A stretch of DNA of 64,000 nt from DATBDN01 sp963715995 (lineage in GTDB: Bacteria > Actinomycetota > Thermoleophilia > Solirubrobacterales > Thermoleophilaceae): assembly GCA_963715995.1 (NCBI GenBank), contig OY970283.1:744001-808000 (forward strand), in the 5' to 3' direction. Both the position numbers and the translations under genes were made by a program. This document shows, one piece after another, positions 40,710-49,382 of this stretch; position 1 is the first letter of the stretch; every line of letters starts with the position of its first letter. The notes beneath the pieces are model-generated. The model made no database searches and was not told the DNA's origin. It saw only the letters and a program-made list of their open reading frames with translations.

Positions 40710-41845
40710 CTCCCCACCAGGGTGGTGTCGACGGCGTCGATCACGCGCCCGATCTCCTCGTCGGTCATCGCAGGCCACAGCGGCAGCCGGACCAGCCGCG
40801 AACTGGCATCGTCGGTCACGGCCAGCTCCTGGTCGGTGCGTCCAAAGCGCCTGCCGGCAGGCGATGAATGCAGCGGGACGTAGTGGAAGACGGCCATGAC
40901 ACCGCGCTCGCCCAGACTCTGAATGAACGCGTCACGGTCATCCTCGGTTGGCAGCAGCAGGTAGTAGAGATGCCCGTTGTGCACGACGTCGTCGGGGACG
41001 ATCGGGCGCCTGACCCTGCCCTCCCGCTCGTGCCCGGCGAAGGCGTCGTGGTAGCGCTGCCAGATCGCCACGCGGCGTGCAGTCGTGGCGTCGGCCTGCT
41101 CGAGCTGCGCGAGCAAAAACGCTGCGGTGATGTCGCCCATCAGAAACGACGAGCCCGCGTCGACCCACGTGTACTTGTCCGTCTGACCGCGGAAGAACTG
41201 GCGCCGGTTGGTCCCCTTCTCCTGCAGGATCTCCGCTTGCTCTACGAGCGCCTCGTCGCGCAGCAGCAGCGCCCCGCCCTCGCCGCTCAGGACGTTCTTG
41301 GTCTCATGAAAGCTCAGCGCGCCGATGTCGCGATCGACGCCAAGAGGACGCCCGCGATAACTCGATCCGAGGGCCTGCGCGGAATCCTCGATCAACAGCA
41401 ACTCGTGGTTCTCGGCGAGGCCGGCAAGTGAGTCGAGCTCACAGGCGACTCCCGCGTAGTGCACGGGCACGATCGCTCGCGTTCGCTCTCCGATCGCGAC
41501 GGCGACGGCGTCCGGATCCAGGTTGAGCGTGTCTGGGCGAATGTCGACGAAGACCGGCTTCGCGCCACGCAGCACGAACGCGTTTGCGGTCGAGCTGAAG
41601 GTGAAGGACGGCATGATCACCTCGTCTCCCTCGCCGACGCCGGCCAGCATGGCGGCCAGCTCTAGAGCGGCCGTGCACGACGGCGTGAGCATGACCCTCG
41701 CGGCTCCGAGCTCCTGCTGGAGCCACTCCTCGCAGCGGCGCGTGAACGGGCCGTTCCCAGAGATGTGCCCGTTGTCGATGGCCTGGCGCATGTAGTCGAA
41801 CTCGCGGCCGACCAGATTCGGGCGGTTGAAAGGGATCTCGTTCAT
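40706..41845 (-). CDS. wecE: dTDP-4-amino-4,6-dideoxygalactose transaminase (WecE-like)
   Basis: 379 residues, DegT/DnrJ/EryC1 fold. Seen: IPFNRPNLVGREFDYM, TPSCTAALELAAMLA, LLIEDSAQALGSSYRG and the PLP lysine in SFHETKNVLSGEGGAL. KYTWVDAGSSFLMGDITAAF is close to the WecE subfamily signature. It would transaminate dTDP-4-keto-6-deoxyglucose to dTDP-Fuc4N using PLP and glutamate. The divergent formyltransferase-like gene and the LpxD-like gene could then modify the amino group. Confidence 0.87.
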   Translation of the reverse strand: MNEIPFNRPNLVGREFDYMRQAIDNGHISGNGPFTRRCEEWLQQELGAARVMLTPSCTAALELAAMLAGVGEGDEVIMPSFTFSSTANAFVLRGAKPVFVDIRPDTLNLDPDAVAVAIGERTRAIVPVHYAGVACELDSLAGLAENHELLLIEDSAQALGSSYRGRPLGVDRDIGALSFHETKNVLSGEGGALLLRDEALVEQAEILQEKGTNRRQFFRGQTDKYTWVDAGSSFLMGDITAAFLLAQLEQADATTARRVAIWQRYHDAFAGHEREGRVRRPIVPDDVVHNGHLYYLLLPTEDDRDAFIQSLGERGVMAVFHYVPLHSSPAGRRFGRTDQELAVTDDASSRLVRLPLWPAMTDEEIGRVIDAVDTTLVGS

Positions 41846-41864
41846 CGTTTAGAACGCCCACCTT

Positions 41865-42518
41865 ATGACGGCGAATGTTCGGATCGGCTTCTGCGTCTCG
41901 GGCGAGGGGCGCTTGTTCAAGGCTGCGGCCCAGCTCGACCGGCTCACCGTCACCGACCTGGTGCTCGACACGGGAGCCGACCAGTCGCTGCATGGGTTCT
42001 GTGCAGACCGGGGCATCCGGGTCTGGCAGCTCGATGGCGACACGCAGGCCGTGGCGTCGGGCCTGACCCGCGCCCTCACGGACTCTGAGGCGGACCTCTG
42101 GTGCCTCACTTTCAACCGCCTCGTGCCGGACGCACTGGTCGAGCGACACCGCGGTCGGATGGTCAACGTGCACCCGAGCCTGTTGCCGGCATTTCCGGGC
42201 TTCGGCGCTGTCCCCGCGCTGGTCGAATCGGGTGCGTTGTTCGGGGGCGCGACGATCCACGAGGTCGACGAGGGCACCGACTCCGGTCCGATCGTCGCGC
42301 AGTGTGTCGTGAGTGTCGAGCCCGGCGAGAGCCCCGAGACGATCGGTGCCCGCACGTACGGGCTTCTACAGCCGATGCTGCTCCAGGTGCTCGAGTGGTA
42401 CGCCGAGGGCCGGGTGACCCACGACGATGGAGGCCGCGTGCGTGTCGAGCGGGCGCGCTACGGTCGGTTGCCGATCTCCCCCGAGTTGGAGAACGAGTAC
42501 GAGGTCACGTGGAGCTGA
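41865..42518 (+). CDS. Formyltransferase-fold protein, probable sugar N-formyltransferase
   Basis: 217 residues. It starts IGFCVSGEGRLFKAAAQL like PurN, and has NVHPSLLPAFPGFGAVPALVESG and ATIHEVDEGTDSGPIVAQ, which hold the Asn-His-Asp catalytic triad of 10-formyl-THF formyltransferases. PurN itself is possible, but the neighbours (WecE, WbqC) suggest formylation of dTDP-Fuc4N. It ends 10 bases inside the next gene. Divergent from wecE with 19 bases between the starts. Confidence 0.78.
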   Translation: MTANVRIGFCVSGEGRLFKAAAQLDRLTVTDLVLDTGADQSLHGFCADRGIRVWQLDGDTQAVASGLTRALTDSEADLWCLTFNRLVPDALVERHRGRMVNVHPSLLPAFPGFGAVPALVESGALFGGATIHEVDEGTDSGPIVAQCVVSVEPGESPETIGARTYGLLQPMLLQVLEWYAEGRVTHDDGGRVRVERARYGRLPISPELENEYEVTWS

Positions 42519-43484
42519 GTGTCGTCATCCCCGTCTACGGCTGTGCCAGCTGCCTGAACGCGCTGCACACGCGGCTGAGCGCCGTCTTGGCGACGCTGCC
42601 GGGTGACCACGAGATCGTCTTCGTCGACGACCGCAGCCGCGACGGAGCGTGGCCGATCCTCTCCGAGATCGCCGCGCGCGACGATTCGGTCACCGCCGTG
42701 CGCCTCAGCCGCAACTTCGGCCAGCATGCCGCGATCAGCGCCGGGCTGGCCGCTGCCTCGGGCGACTGGGTCGTGGTGATGGACTGTGACCTGGAAGACC
42801 CACCGGAGGCGATCCCGGATCTGTATGCCAAGGCCCAGGACGGCTACGAAGTCGTCTTCGCACGGCGACGGACCCGGCCCCACACCCTGGCGCGCCTGGC
42901 TCGCGAGCCGTGCCTACTTCCGGCTGCTCAATCTCTTCAGCGGCGCGTCGATCGACGGGTCCTACGGCAACCTCAGCATCATCTCGCGCAAGGTGGTGAA
43001 CGCGTTTCTGCGCCTGGGCGACCGCGACCGCAACTACCTGCTGGCGCTCCAGTGGCTCGGATTCGAGAACACCTCGATCGAGTACGAGGCGCAGGGTCGC
43101 TACGAGGGGCAAAGCTCGTACAACTTCCGGACGCTGGCGCGACATGCCTTGAACGGGCTGTTCTTCCAGAGCACGCGACTGCTCAACTGGATCATCTACC
43201 TGGGACTCACGTTCGCGGCCACAGCGGGTGTGTTCGCGGTCTACCTCGTCATCTCACGCCTGCTCGACACCAAGGCGCCGGGTTGGACGAGCCTCGCGGT
43301 TCTGACGCTGGGAGTCGGCGGGCTGATCATCGTCACGACGGGCGTGACCGGCCTCTACATCGGCAAGGTGTTCGAGCAGGTCAAAGGGCGACCGCTGTAC
43401 GTGATCGACGACGTGCTCGGCGAGGAGCCGGACATGCACGACGACGCCGTCGGATACGCGCCGGCGCAGCGCGAGCATCAATAG
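42509..43484 (+). CDS. GtrB/ArnC-like GT2 with C-terminal helices, frameshifted
   Basis: The first part (GTG 42509 to about 42900) encodes LSVVIPVYGCASCLNAL, VFVDDRSRDGAWPIL, VRLSRNFGQHAAISAGL and VVVMDCDLEDPPEAI. The second part, one base shifted, encodes AYFRLLNLFSGASIDGSYG and RYEGQSSYNFRTLARHAL, then two helices (LTFAATAGVFAVYLVI, LGVGGLIIVTTGVTGLYIGKVF). Together they are a complete polyprenyl-phosphate sugar synthase. The span is 976 bases, so one base too many lies near 42,893-42,910, at the palindrome GGCTCGCGAGCC. Either a sequencing error or a broken gene. Its end overlaps the convergent gene by 7 bases. Confidence 0.8.
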
Positions 43485-45187
43485 CGAGGCTGGTCGAGCA
43501 CGAGCGCAAGCCCCAGACCGGGCTGCGCGAATGTGGCGAGCGGCTTCATCTTCGCCGGGTCAATGCCGAGATCGGACAGGCAGGGCAGCAGGCCGGTGGT
43601 CGCGAGCGCGGCCTCGTTGACCAGGATCAGCGGCGCGGGCGGCTTCGATGCGACCAGGCGGCGGCAGTCCGTCGCCGCATCGGCGGGGTCCATGAAGCGA
43701 TCGGCCGGCGCCATGCCGCCAAGGGCGTAGACAACGCCGGGCATCCGGTAGACGCCGATGATGTTGCGCCGGTCGGTGTGCAGGCGCCGGCGCGCCGCCT
43801 CGACGCCGTGCAGGAAGGCCGCGGTCTTGGGGTCGACCCTGAGGCTCGCGAGCGGTCCAGTGGCCTCCGCGCGCACCGACTGCTTCGTCAGCGGACCGTC
43901 CACGCGGTACGGACGCCAGACGTAGCCCTCGAAGAAGCGTAGAAGCGAGGCTGAGGCGAGCACGACGATGATGACCGCGGCGATGGCTGCACGCAGCTCC
44001 GGGCGGATGTGCGTGACCGCCACGTAGGCCAGCGCGAACCAGGCGGGCAAGAAGAACACGCTCTGCACGATCAACCCGTTGGTGGTGCCCACGCCGCCGC
44101 AGATCGGCAGCGCAAGCAGGATGCACAGCGCGGCCAGCTCCCGCACGCGCGGACGGCCGCGGGGGGCGAGCCCGCTGGCCGCGGCGTAGAGCCACGCAGC
44201 CGTCAGCGTCAGCAGCGTGATCAGCGGGAGCGCGCGCAGATCGGCCGCGTCACGCACGTAGCTGCGCTCCCAAACCGCGCCGGCCAGGAACAGGACAAGC
44301 GCGATCCCCGCGCCCCAGGACAGCCGGCGTGAGAGGCGCAGGCGCAGCAGCCCGAGTGCGACGATCACTGCGAAAGCGGGGGCGGCTAAGGCGGCCAGCA
44401 GGCCGAGTGTCCGCAAGTCATGCAGGTAGGTGTGGAGCAGCGTGCCGGGATCGTGCGCAGGATCGCTCGACTTTGACTGCCTGTACGCGTTGTGCACCGA
44501 CCCCGGGCTCTCGACGAGCACGAAGTAAGCGACAAGGCCCAGCGCGCAGCCGCCGAGAAGCGCCACGCAGTCGCGCGTGCGCCCGCGCAGGGGCCGGTCG
44601 GTCTGCAGCAGCAGAGCCATGAGCGTGACCAGGGTCGCCGCGATGCTCGACGAAAACTTGACGAAGAAGTCGAGACCCAGCAGCAGGCCGGCGACCGCGA
44701 GCAGCACGTCGCGCGGGCGCCCATCCGCCGTCAGCGCCGCGAACGTGAGGCCCGCCGCGCTCAGCAGCGCGAACGAGGTCAGGTGGTTGTACGACAGGGA
44801 CGGAGGCCCGAACAGCCAGCCCGCGAGCACGCCGACGGTGCTCAGCGGCAGCAGCGCCCGCACGTGCCGGGGCGTGGGGTCGCGTGCCACGAGCCAGCGC
44901 TGCAGCCCCCAGGTCAGGACGGCGGCTGAGACAAGCGCCAGCACGAGGTGCACCACTCGCGCGCCGACCACGTCGTCCACCGCCCAGCCGAGCAGGGTCC
45001 GCGACAGCAGCTCGTAGCGCGACAGGCTCGGCGTGATCGGCTGATAGCCCTGGAAGCCGAGCAGCTGGGCCCCCTCGTCGGTGAAGTCGAAACCGCGGTC
45101 AAGGCCCCAGACGACCACGGCTGTCATCACGGCCGCCACGGTCGTCGCGAACGCCGTGGCGAGCGTTGACAGGCGTGCGGCGCGCAC
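43478..45187 (-). CDS. Polytopic membrane protein, GT-C/GT39-like
   Basis: 569 residues with about ten to twelve helices. After the first helix comes DRGFDFTDEGAQLLGFQGY, an acidic motif at the GT-C catalytic place. LSYNHLTSFALLS follows further on. Residues about 450-569 form a soluble outer domain (RRNIIGVYRMPGVVYALGG). Probably a lipid-sugar-dependent transferase; no named family recognised with certainty. It lies 17 bases after the GT4 stop, last in the wzm-wzt-GT4 unit. Starts with GTG. Confidence 0.65.
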   Translation of the reverse strand: MRAARLSTLATAFATTVAAVMTAVVVWGLDRGFDFTDEGAQLLGFQGYQPITPSLSRYELLSRTLLGWAVDDVVGARVVHLVLALVSAAVLTWGLQRWLVARDPTPRHVRALLPLSTVGVLAGWLFGPPSLSYNHLTSFALLSAAGLTFAALTADGRPRDVLLAVAGLLLGLDFFVKFSSSIAATLVTLMALLLQTDRPLRGRTRDCVALLGGCALGLVAYFVLVESPGSVHNAYRQSKSSDPAHDPGTLLHTYLHDLRTLGLLAALAAPAFAVIVALGLLRLRLSRRLSWGAGIALVLFLAGAVWERSYVRDAADLRALPLITLLTLTAAWLYAAASGLAPRGRPRVRELAALCILLALPICGGVGTTNGLIVQSVFFLPAWFALAYVAVTHIRPELRAAIAAVIIVVLASASLLRFFEGYVWRPYRVDGPLTKQSVRAEATGPLASLRVDPKTAAFLHGVEAARRRLHTDRRNIIGVYRMPGVVYALGGMAPADRFMDPADAATDCRRLVASKPPAPLILVNEAALATTGLLPCLSDLGIDPAKMKPLATFAQPGLGLALVLDQPRY

Positions 45188-45204
45188 GCTGCTGGCGCCC
45201 GCGG

Positions 45205-46380
45205 TCAGGAGGCGCGGGCCCCTGCAGTCTGCGTGTCCCGCGATTTCGCCAGCGCGGCGTCGAGGATCGCGAGCAGCTGTTCGCGGTTGTTCTCGGCGCA
45301 GAGGATGTCGGCTGCGCGATGGGACGCCTGCTTGAAGTCCCAGACGTTGTCCGGATCGAGCGTGGCCAGCGCTTCGCTGAACGACTCCGCCGTTGCGTGC
45401 GTGGCCACCACCCCGCAGCCATGCTCCTCGACGATGCGCTGCATGTCGGGTGAAGGGCTGATCGCGAGTGCCACGCGCCCTTGCACGTACTCGAAGATCT
45501 TGTTCGGCAGCGCGTAGTAGTCGTGGAGTCCGATCAGCGGAATCAGGTGCACCCCGACGTCGTAGTGGTTGACCGTCTCGATGATGTCAAGATAGTTGAC
45601 AGGCGGTATCACCCGCACATTGGTTGTGGCCTCTGCCCGTCGCGTCAGCTCCTCGATGTAGACGGGGTCGCCCGCCGCGAGCATCAGGTCGAGCGTCACT
45701 CGGTCGGCCAGCGGCGCGGCCGCCTCGATCAGCAGCTCGAGCTGTCGTCGCGGCGCGCCGATGCCGTGATGGATCAGCTTGAGGGGTGACGAGACTGGTC
45801 GAGGCTCCAATTCCATCCGGAACGGCGCGTTCGTGAGCACGTCGACCTTGATGCCGTACTCCTGGGCGTAGGCATCGGCGATGCCCTGGCTGACCGAGGT
45901 CATCGCAGCGAGCTGCGGTAGGTAGGTCTTGCACAGCCAGTGCACGTAGGGCCCGCGCACCCAGCGCCAGGTGCGGCGCTCGGAGTACTCGCTCGGCGCA
46001 TGCTCGTGTGAGTCGAGCACGACGGGCGCGCCGCGCGCGGCGGCGAAAGCAGCCGCGAGTCCGGCGACGTCGTTCACGAGCACGATGTCGGGTCTGGTGT
46101 TCTGGACCGCCTTCAGGGCACCCTTGTGGAGCGGGCGGTCGGAGTGGATCAGCTTGTAGCGGCGGAACGCCATGCCAGGCAGCGAGCGCGTGCGGCGCCA
46201 GGCCCAGCCCTGCAGCGTCTCGTCGGGCGCCGCCATGTTGTGGAACTCGAGCGACGGGTCCGACGGTGGCGCGAAGCCCGCGGTCACCACCTCGTGCGTG
46301 CCGGTCAGGAACCTGATCTGGCGGTCCACACGCGGGTCGCGAGCGAGATCGCTGAACGACATGACGAGTACACGTGCCAT
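45205..46380 (-). CDS. Family 4 glycosyltransferase (paralogue of 34586)
   Basis: 391 residues. The same opening RVLVMSFSDLARDPRVDRQI, DIVLVNDVAGLAAAF, LDSHEHAPSEYSERR, DVLTNAPFR, LIHHGIGAPRRQLELLIEA, LMLAAGDP and ASHRAADILCAENNREQLL as the GT4 at 34586. It lies three bases after the wzt stop, in the first ABC exporter operon. Donor unknown. Confidence 0.83.
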   Translation of the reverse strand: MARVLVMSFSDLARDPRVDRQIRFLTGTHEVVTAGFAPPSDPSLEFHNMAAPDETLQGWAWRRTRSLPGMAFRRYKLIHSDRPLHKGALKAVQNTRPDIVLVNDVAGLAAAFAAARGAPVVLDSHEHAPSEYSERRTWRWVRGPYVHWLCKTYLPQLAAMTSVSQGIADAYAQEYGIKVDVLTNAPFRMELEPRPVSSPLKLIHHGIGAPRRQLELLIEAAAPLADRVTLDLMLAAGDPVYIEELTRRAEATTNVRVIPPVNYLDIIETVNHYDVGVHLIPLIGLHDYYALPNKIFEYVQGRVALAISPSPDMQRIVEEHGCGVVATHATAESFSEALATLDPDNVWDFKQASHRAADILCAENNREQLLAILDAALAKSRDTQTAGARAS

Positions 46381-46383
46381 GGC

Positions 46384-47640
46384 TCAGACGTGACTCGCGG
46401 CCGAGATCGACCACTGGGACGGCGGGCGGACGTGGTTGCGGGTGTCGTTCCACACCCAGACCTCGCCGGTGTCCTCGTTGGCGTCCGCCACCGAGAAGCT
46501 GAGCGCGTCCCAGACGAAGTCGGCATTGGTGGCTGCGCCGAACAGCCGCATGCCGGCGTCGAGGCGGTAGTCGCCGGGGAGCAGGCTGGCGGCCACCTGT
46601 GCCTCGATTCGGTGCGTGCCCGGCTCGAGGTCGAGCGCATGCTGACCGCCGTCGGTGCTCTGGACCGTCAGCACCCGCGTGCCCTCCGGCGTGACGATGC
46701 CGACTTCGACGATGCCGCGGCGGACTGGCCGCAGCACCTCCCAGTCCATCGCGACCGTGAACTCGTCGCCGAGCATGAGTCGTCCCGACGGCTGGCCGTC
46801 AGGTCCCTGCAACTCGACCCGTCGCAGCAGCGCGTCGCCGTTGCCTCCACGCTCGACGTTGTCTCCGAGGTCGACGATGCCGCTCTTCTGGTCCCCGCCG
46901 CCTTTCGTCAAGTAGGAAGCCACGATCTCGCCGCTGCCGCCCTCCTGGATCACCCGGCCGGCCTCCAGCAGGTAGGCGCGCTTGCAGATCCGCTGCACCG
47001 CGGCCAGGTTGTGGCTCACGAACAGCACGGTCCGCCCCGACGCTGCGATCTCCTCAATCTTCGCGATGCACTTGCGCTGGAAGTCAGCGTCTCCGACCGC
47101 GAGCACCTCGTCGATGATCAGGATCTCGGGATTGACGTGCGCGGCCACGCTGAAGCCCAGCCGCACGATCATGCCGCTCGAGTAACGCTTGACCGGCGTG
47201 TCCAGGAAGCGCTCGACCCCTGAGAACTCGACGATCTCGTCGAACCTGGCGTCGATCTCCGCCCGTGACATTCCCAGGATCGTCCCGTTGAGAAAGACGT
47301 TTTCGCGCCCCGTCAGCTCGGGGTGGAAGCCGGTGCCGACTTCCAGCAGAGCCCCGAGCCGGCCGCGCACGGTCACGCGCCCCTCGGTCGGGGCCGTCAC
47401 CTGCGTCAGAATCTTCAGCAGCGTGCTCTTGCCGGCGCCGTTGCGTCCAACGATGCCAACGACGTCGCCGTCGTAAATCTCCATGTCGACGTCGCGCAGC
47501 GCCCAGAACTCCTCCGGCTTTGCGCGCCTGTGCCTGACCAGCAGGGAGAGCTTCTCCGCCAGCAGGTTCGTCTGGGTCGCGCCGATCGTGTAGCGCTTCG
47601 AAACGCCCTCTAGGCGGATGGCTGGGCTCGCAGCGCTCAT
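46384..47640 (-). CDS. wzt: Wzt-type ABC transporter ATPase with C-terminal glycan-binding domain (exporter 1)
   Basis: 418 residues. Walker A GRNGAGKST near 65-73, ABC signature KRYSSGMIVRLGFS, Walker B ILIIDEVLAVGD, switch VLFVSHNL. After about residue 260 comes a second domain (ALLRRVELQGPDGQPSG, LGDEFTVAMDWEVL, GVTPEGTRVL-like strands), the Wzt_C fold that recognises the terminal residue of the exported chain. Powers export of a lipid-linked polymer. ATGA overlap with the permease. Confidence 0.9.
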   Translation of the reverse strand: MSAASPAIRLEGVSKRYTIGATQTNLLAEKLSLLVRHRRAKPEEFWALRDVDMEIYDGDVVGIVGRNGAGKSTLLKILTQVTAPTEGRVTVRGRLGALLEVGTGFHPELTGRENVFLNGTILGMSRAEIDARFDEIVEFSGVERFLDTPVKRYSSGMIVRLGFSVAAHVNPEILIIDEVLAVGDADFQRKCIAKIEEIAASGRTVLFVSHNLAAVQRICKRAYLLEAGRVIQEGGSGEIVASYLTKGGGDQKSGIVDLGDNVERGGNGDALLRRVELQGPDGQPSGRLMLGDEFTVAMDWEVLRPVRRGIVEVGIVTPEGTRVLTVQSTDGGQHALDLEPGTHRIEAQVAASLLPGDYRLDAGMRLFGAATNADFVWDALSFSVADANEDTGEVWVWNDTRNHVRPPSQWSISAASHV

Positions 47641-48467
47641 ACGAAGTCCGCGAACGTCCGCTCGAGAGCGTGGAAGTAGCGCAGGCCCCAGACCAGCAGG
47701 GCGATCGCGATGCCGGCGGAAACCGCGACGATCCAGGCCGGGCCGTTGAAGTGCCCGAACAGCGAGTAGCGGAACAGTTCCAGCACCCCGACCATCGGGT
47801 TGAGCGCGTAGATCGGCTGGAGGTGGTGAGGCACCAAGTTGAAGCCGTAGGTCACGGGAGTCACGAACAGCCCGACCAGGATCAGGAACGGCACCAGCAG
47901 CTGCACGTCGCGATAGCGCACGCTGACAGCAGACAGCAGCAGTCCGGCGCCGGCTGTCAGCACCACCACCAGCAGCACGGCCGCCGGTACCAGCAGCAGC
48001 GTCACACCCGGCTCGCGTCCGTAGGCGAACATCGCGACCACCAGCACCAGGAACGTGACCGCGAAGTCCACGACGCCGGGCACGATCGCTGCGAGCGGAA
48101 TCAGCATGCGCGGGAAGTACGCCTTCGTGATCAGCTGCTCGGACCCGACGGTGCTGGCCGCAGACGCCTGGAGGCCGCTCGTGAACAGGATCCACATCGC
48201 AAGCCCCGAGAGCGAGAACAGCGGGTAGGGAACCCCCTTGGGTGGTGGCACCTTCGCGAGCAGGCCGAGGAAGACGCTGAAGACGACCGCCAGCAACGCG
48301 GGTTGCAGGATGGCCCACAGCACGCCGACCGCTGTCTGCTTGTAGCGCAGCGTGACATTGCGGCGCGCGAGGAAGTAGCCGAGGTCGCGGTATTCCCAGA
48401 GCTCACGCCACGACGGCAGCGCGAAGCCGTGCGGGGGCTCGATCACCCGTGTCGTGAGGGAGTTCAA
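47637..48467 (-). CDS. wzm: Wzm-type ABC-2 polysaccharide export permease (exporter 1)
   Basis: 276 residues from the TTG at 48467. ABC-2 permease with six helices: YFLARRNVTLRYKQTAVGVLWAILQPALLAVVF, then FPRMLIPLAAIVPGVVDF and SVRYRDVQLLVPFLILVG. An earlier in-frame TTG (48506) exists. But the minus-strand TACGCT lies exactly 8 bases before 48467, as at other starts here, which favours the shorter form. First gene of wzm-wzt-GT4-GT-C. Confidence 0.87.
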   Translation of the reverse strand: MNSLTTRVIEPPHGFALPSWRELWEYRDLGYFLARRNVTLRYKQTAVGVLWAILQPALLAVVFSVFLGLLAKVPPPKGVPYPLFSLSGLAMWILFTSGLQASAASTVGSEQLITKAYFPRMLIPLAAIVPGVVDFAVTFLVLVVAMFAYGREPGVTLLLVPAAVLLVVVLTAGAGLLLSAVSVRYRDVQLLVPFLILVGLFVTPVTYGFNLVPHHLQPIYALNPMVGVLELFRYSLFGHFNGPAWIVAVSAGIAIALLVWGLRYFHALERTFADFV

Positions 48468-48475
48468 CGCAGCAC

Positions 48476-48481
48476 AGCGTA
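48476..48481 (-). promoter_or_regulatory. Leaderless -10 (TACGCT), 8 bases before TTG 48467
   Basis: Exact 8-base spacer on the minus strand. A TTGGCA lies 19 bases upstream, a possible -35. It decides between two in-frame TTG codons. Confidence 0.5.
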
Positions 48482-48571
48482 TGCGGTGCCTTCCGCGAAT
48501 TGCCAAGATTGACGGGTGGTCGGGCTCGACGCTCAGCGGCGATTCTCATAGGACTCGGAGCTCCCGGTTCC

Positions 48572-49372
48572 GTGGTCTCCGACACCACCGTGGTCATCCC
48601 GTGCTTCGACTACGGCGACTACGTGCGCGAGGCGGTCGACAGCGCGCGCTCACAGGCGCGGGTGCTCGTGGTGGACGACGGCTCGACCGACCCGGCCACG
48701 CTCGCGGCGCTCGACTCGCTGTCGCCCGACGTGACCGTGCTGCGCCAGGACAACGCGGGCGTGGCGGCCGCGCGCAACGCGGGGATGGCGGCCGCCGGCA
48801 CGCCGTACCTGCTGTGCCTCGACGCCGACGATCGCCTGGCGCCCGGTGCCGTCGCGGCTCTGCGCGAGCCACTCGAGCGCGATCCCGCGCTCGGCTTCAG
48901 CTACGGCTGGATGCGCTTCTTCGAGGACTGGGACTGGACCTGGGAGCTGCCGCCCTACGACCCCTACCGGCTGCTCTACCGCCACCAGATCGGGCCGAGC
49001 GCGCTGATGCGCCGCAGGCTGGTCGATGCCACGGGCGGCTTCGACCCGTCGTTCGCGGAGTTCGAGGACTGGGAGCTGTGGGTGAACGCGCTGGCCCACG
49101 GGCAGCGCGGCGCCCTGGTGCCCGTCGTAACGCACGAGTACCGCAAGCACGGGAGCTCGAAGCACACCGGCGACCGCCGCCGCTACCGCGCCATGTACCG
49201 CCGCCTGCGGCGCAAGCACGCGGCGCTCTACGCGCGTGCCGGCGAGCTCGCGCAGGAGACGGACGCCAGCCCGCTCGACCGCGCGGTCTACCCGCTCTTC
49301 TGGGGCTGGCGGCCCGTGCCGGCGCTGGTCGAGCGCAGCCTTCAGACGCTCGCCTGGCGCAGCCGCGGCTAG
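48572..49372 (+). CDS. Family 2 glycosyltransferase
   Basis: 266 residues. TTVVIPCFDYGDYVREAV, VLVVDDGSTDPATLAAL, DNAGVAAARNAGM, LLCLDADDRLAPGAV (DxD site), and EFEDWELWVNAL as the acceptor-side acidic motif. GTG at 48572 starts just before the first strand. The TAG stop also begins the -10 hexamer of the next gene. Confidence 0.8.
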   Translation: MVSDTTVVIPCFDYGDYVREAVDSARSQARVLVVDDGSTDPATLAALDSLSPDVTVLRQDNAGVAAARNAGMAAAGTPYLLCLDADDRLAPGAVAALREPLERDPALGFSYGWMRFFEDWDWTWELPPYDPYRLLYRHQIGPSALMRRRLVDATGGFDPSFAEFEDWELWVNALAHGQRGALVPVVTHEYRKHGSSKHTGDRRRYRAMYRRLRRKHAALYARAGELAQETDASPLDRAVYPLFWGWRPVPALVERSLQTLAWRSRG

Positions 49373-49375
49373 CCT
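49370..49375 (+). promoter_or_regulatory. Candidate -10 (TAGCCT), 7 bases before GTG 49383, overlapping a stop codon
   Basis: The first three bases are the TAG stop of the GT2 gene; the spacer to the aminotransferase GTG is seven bases. Confidence 0.35.
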
Positions 49376-49382
49376 CGTGGCC

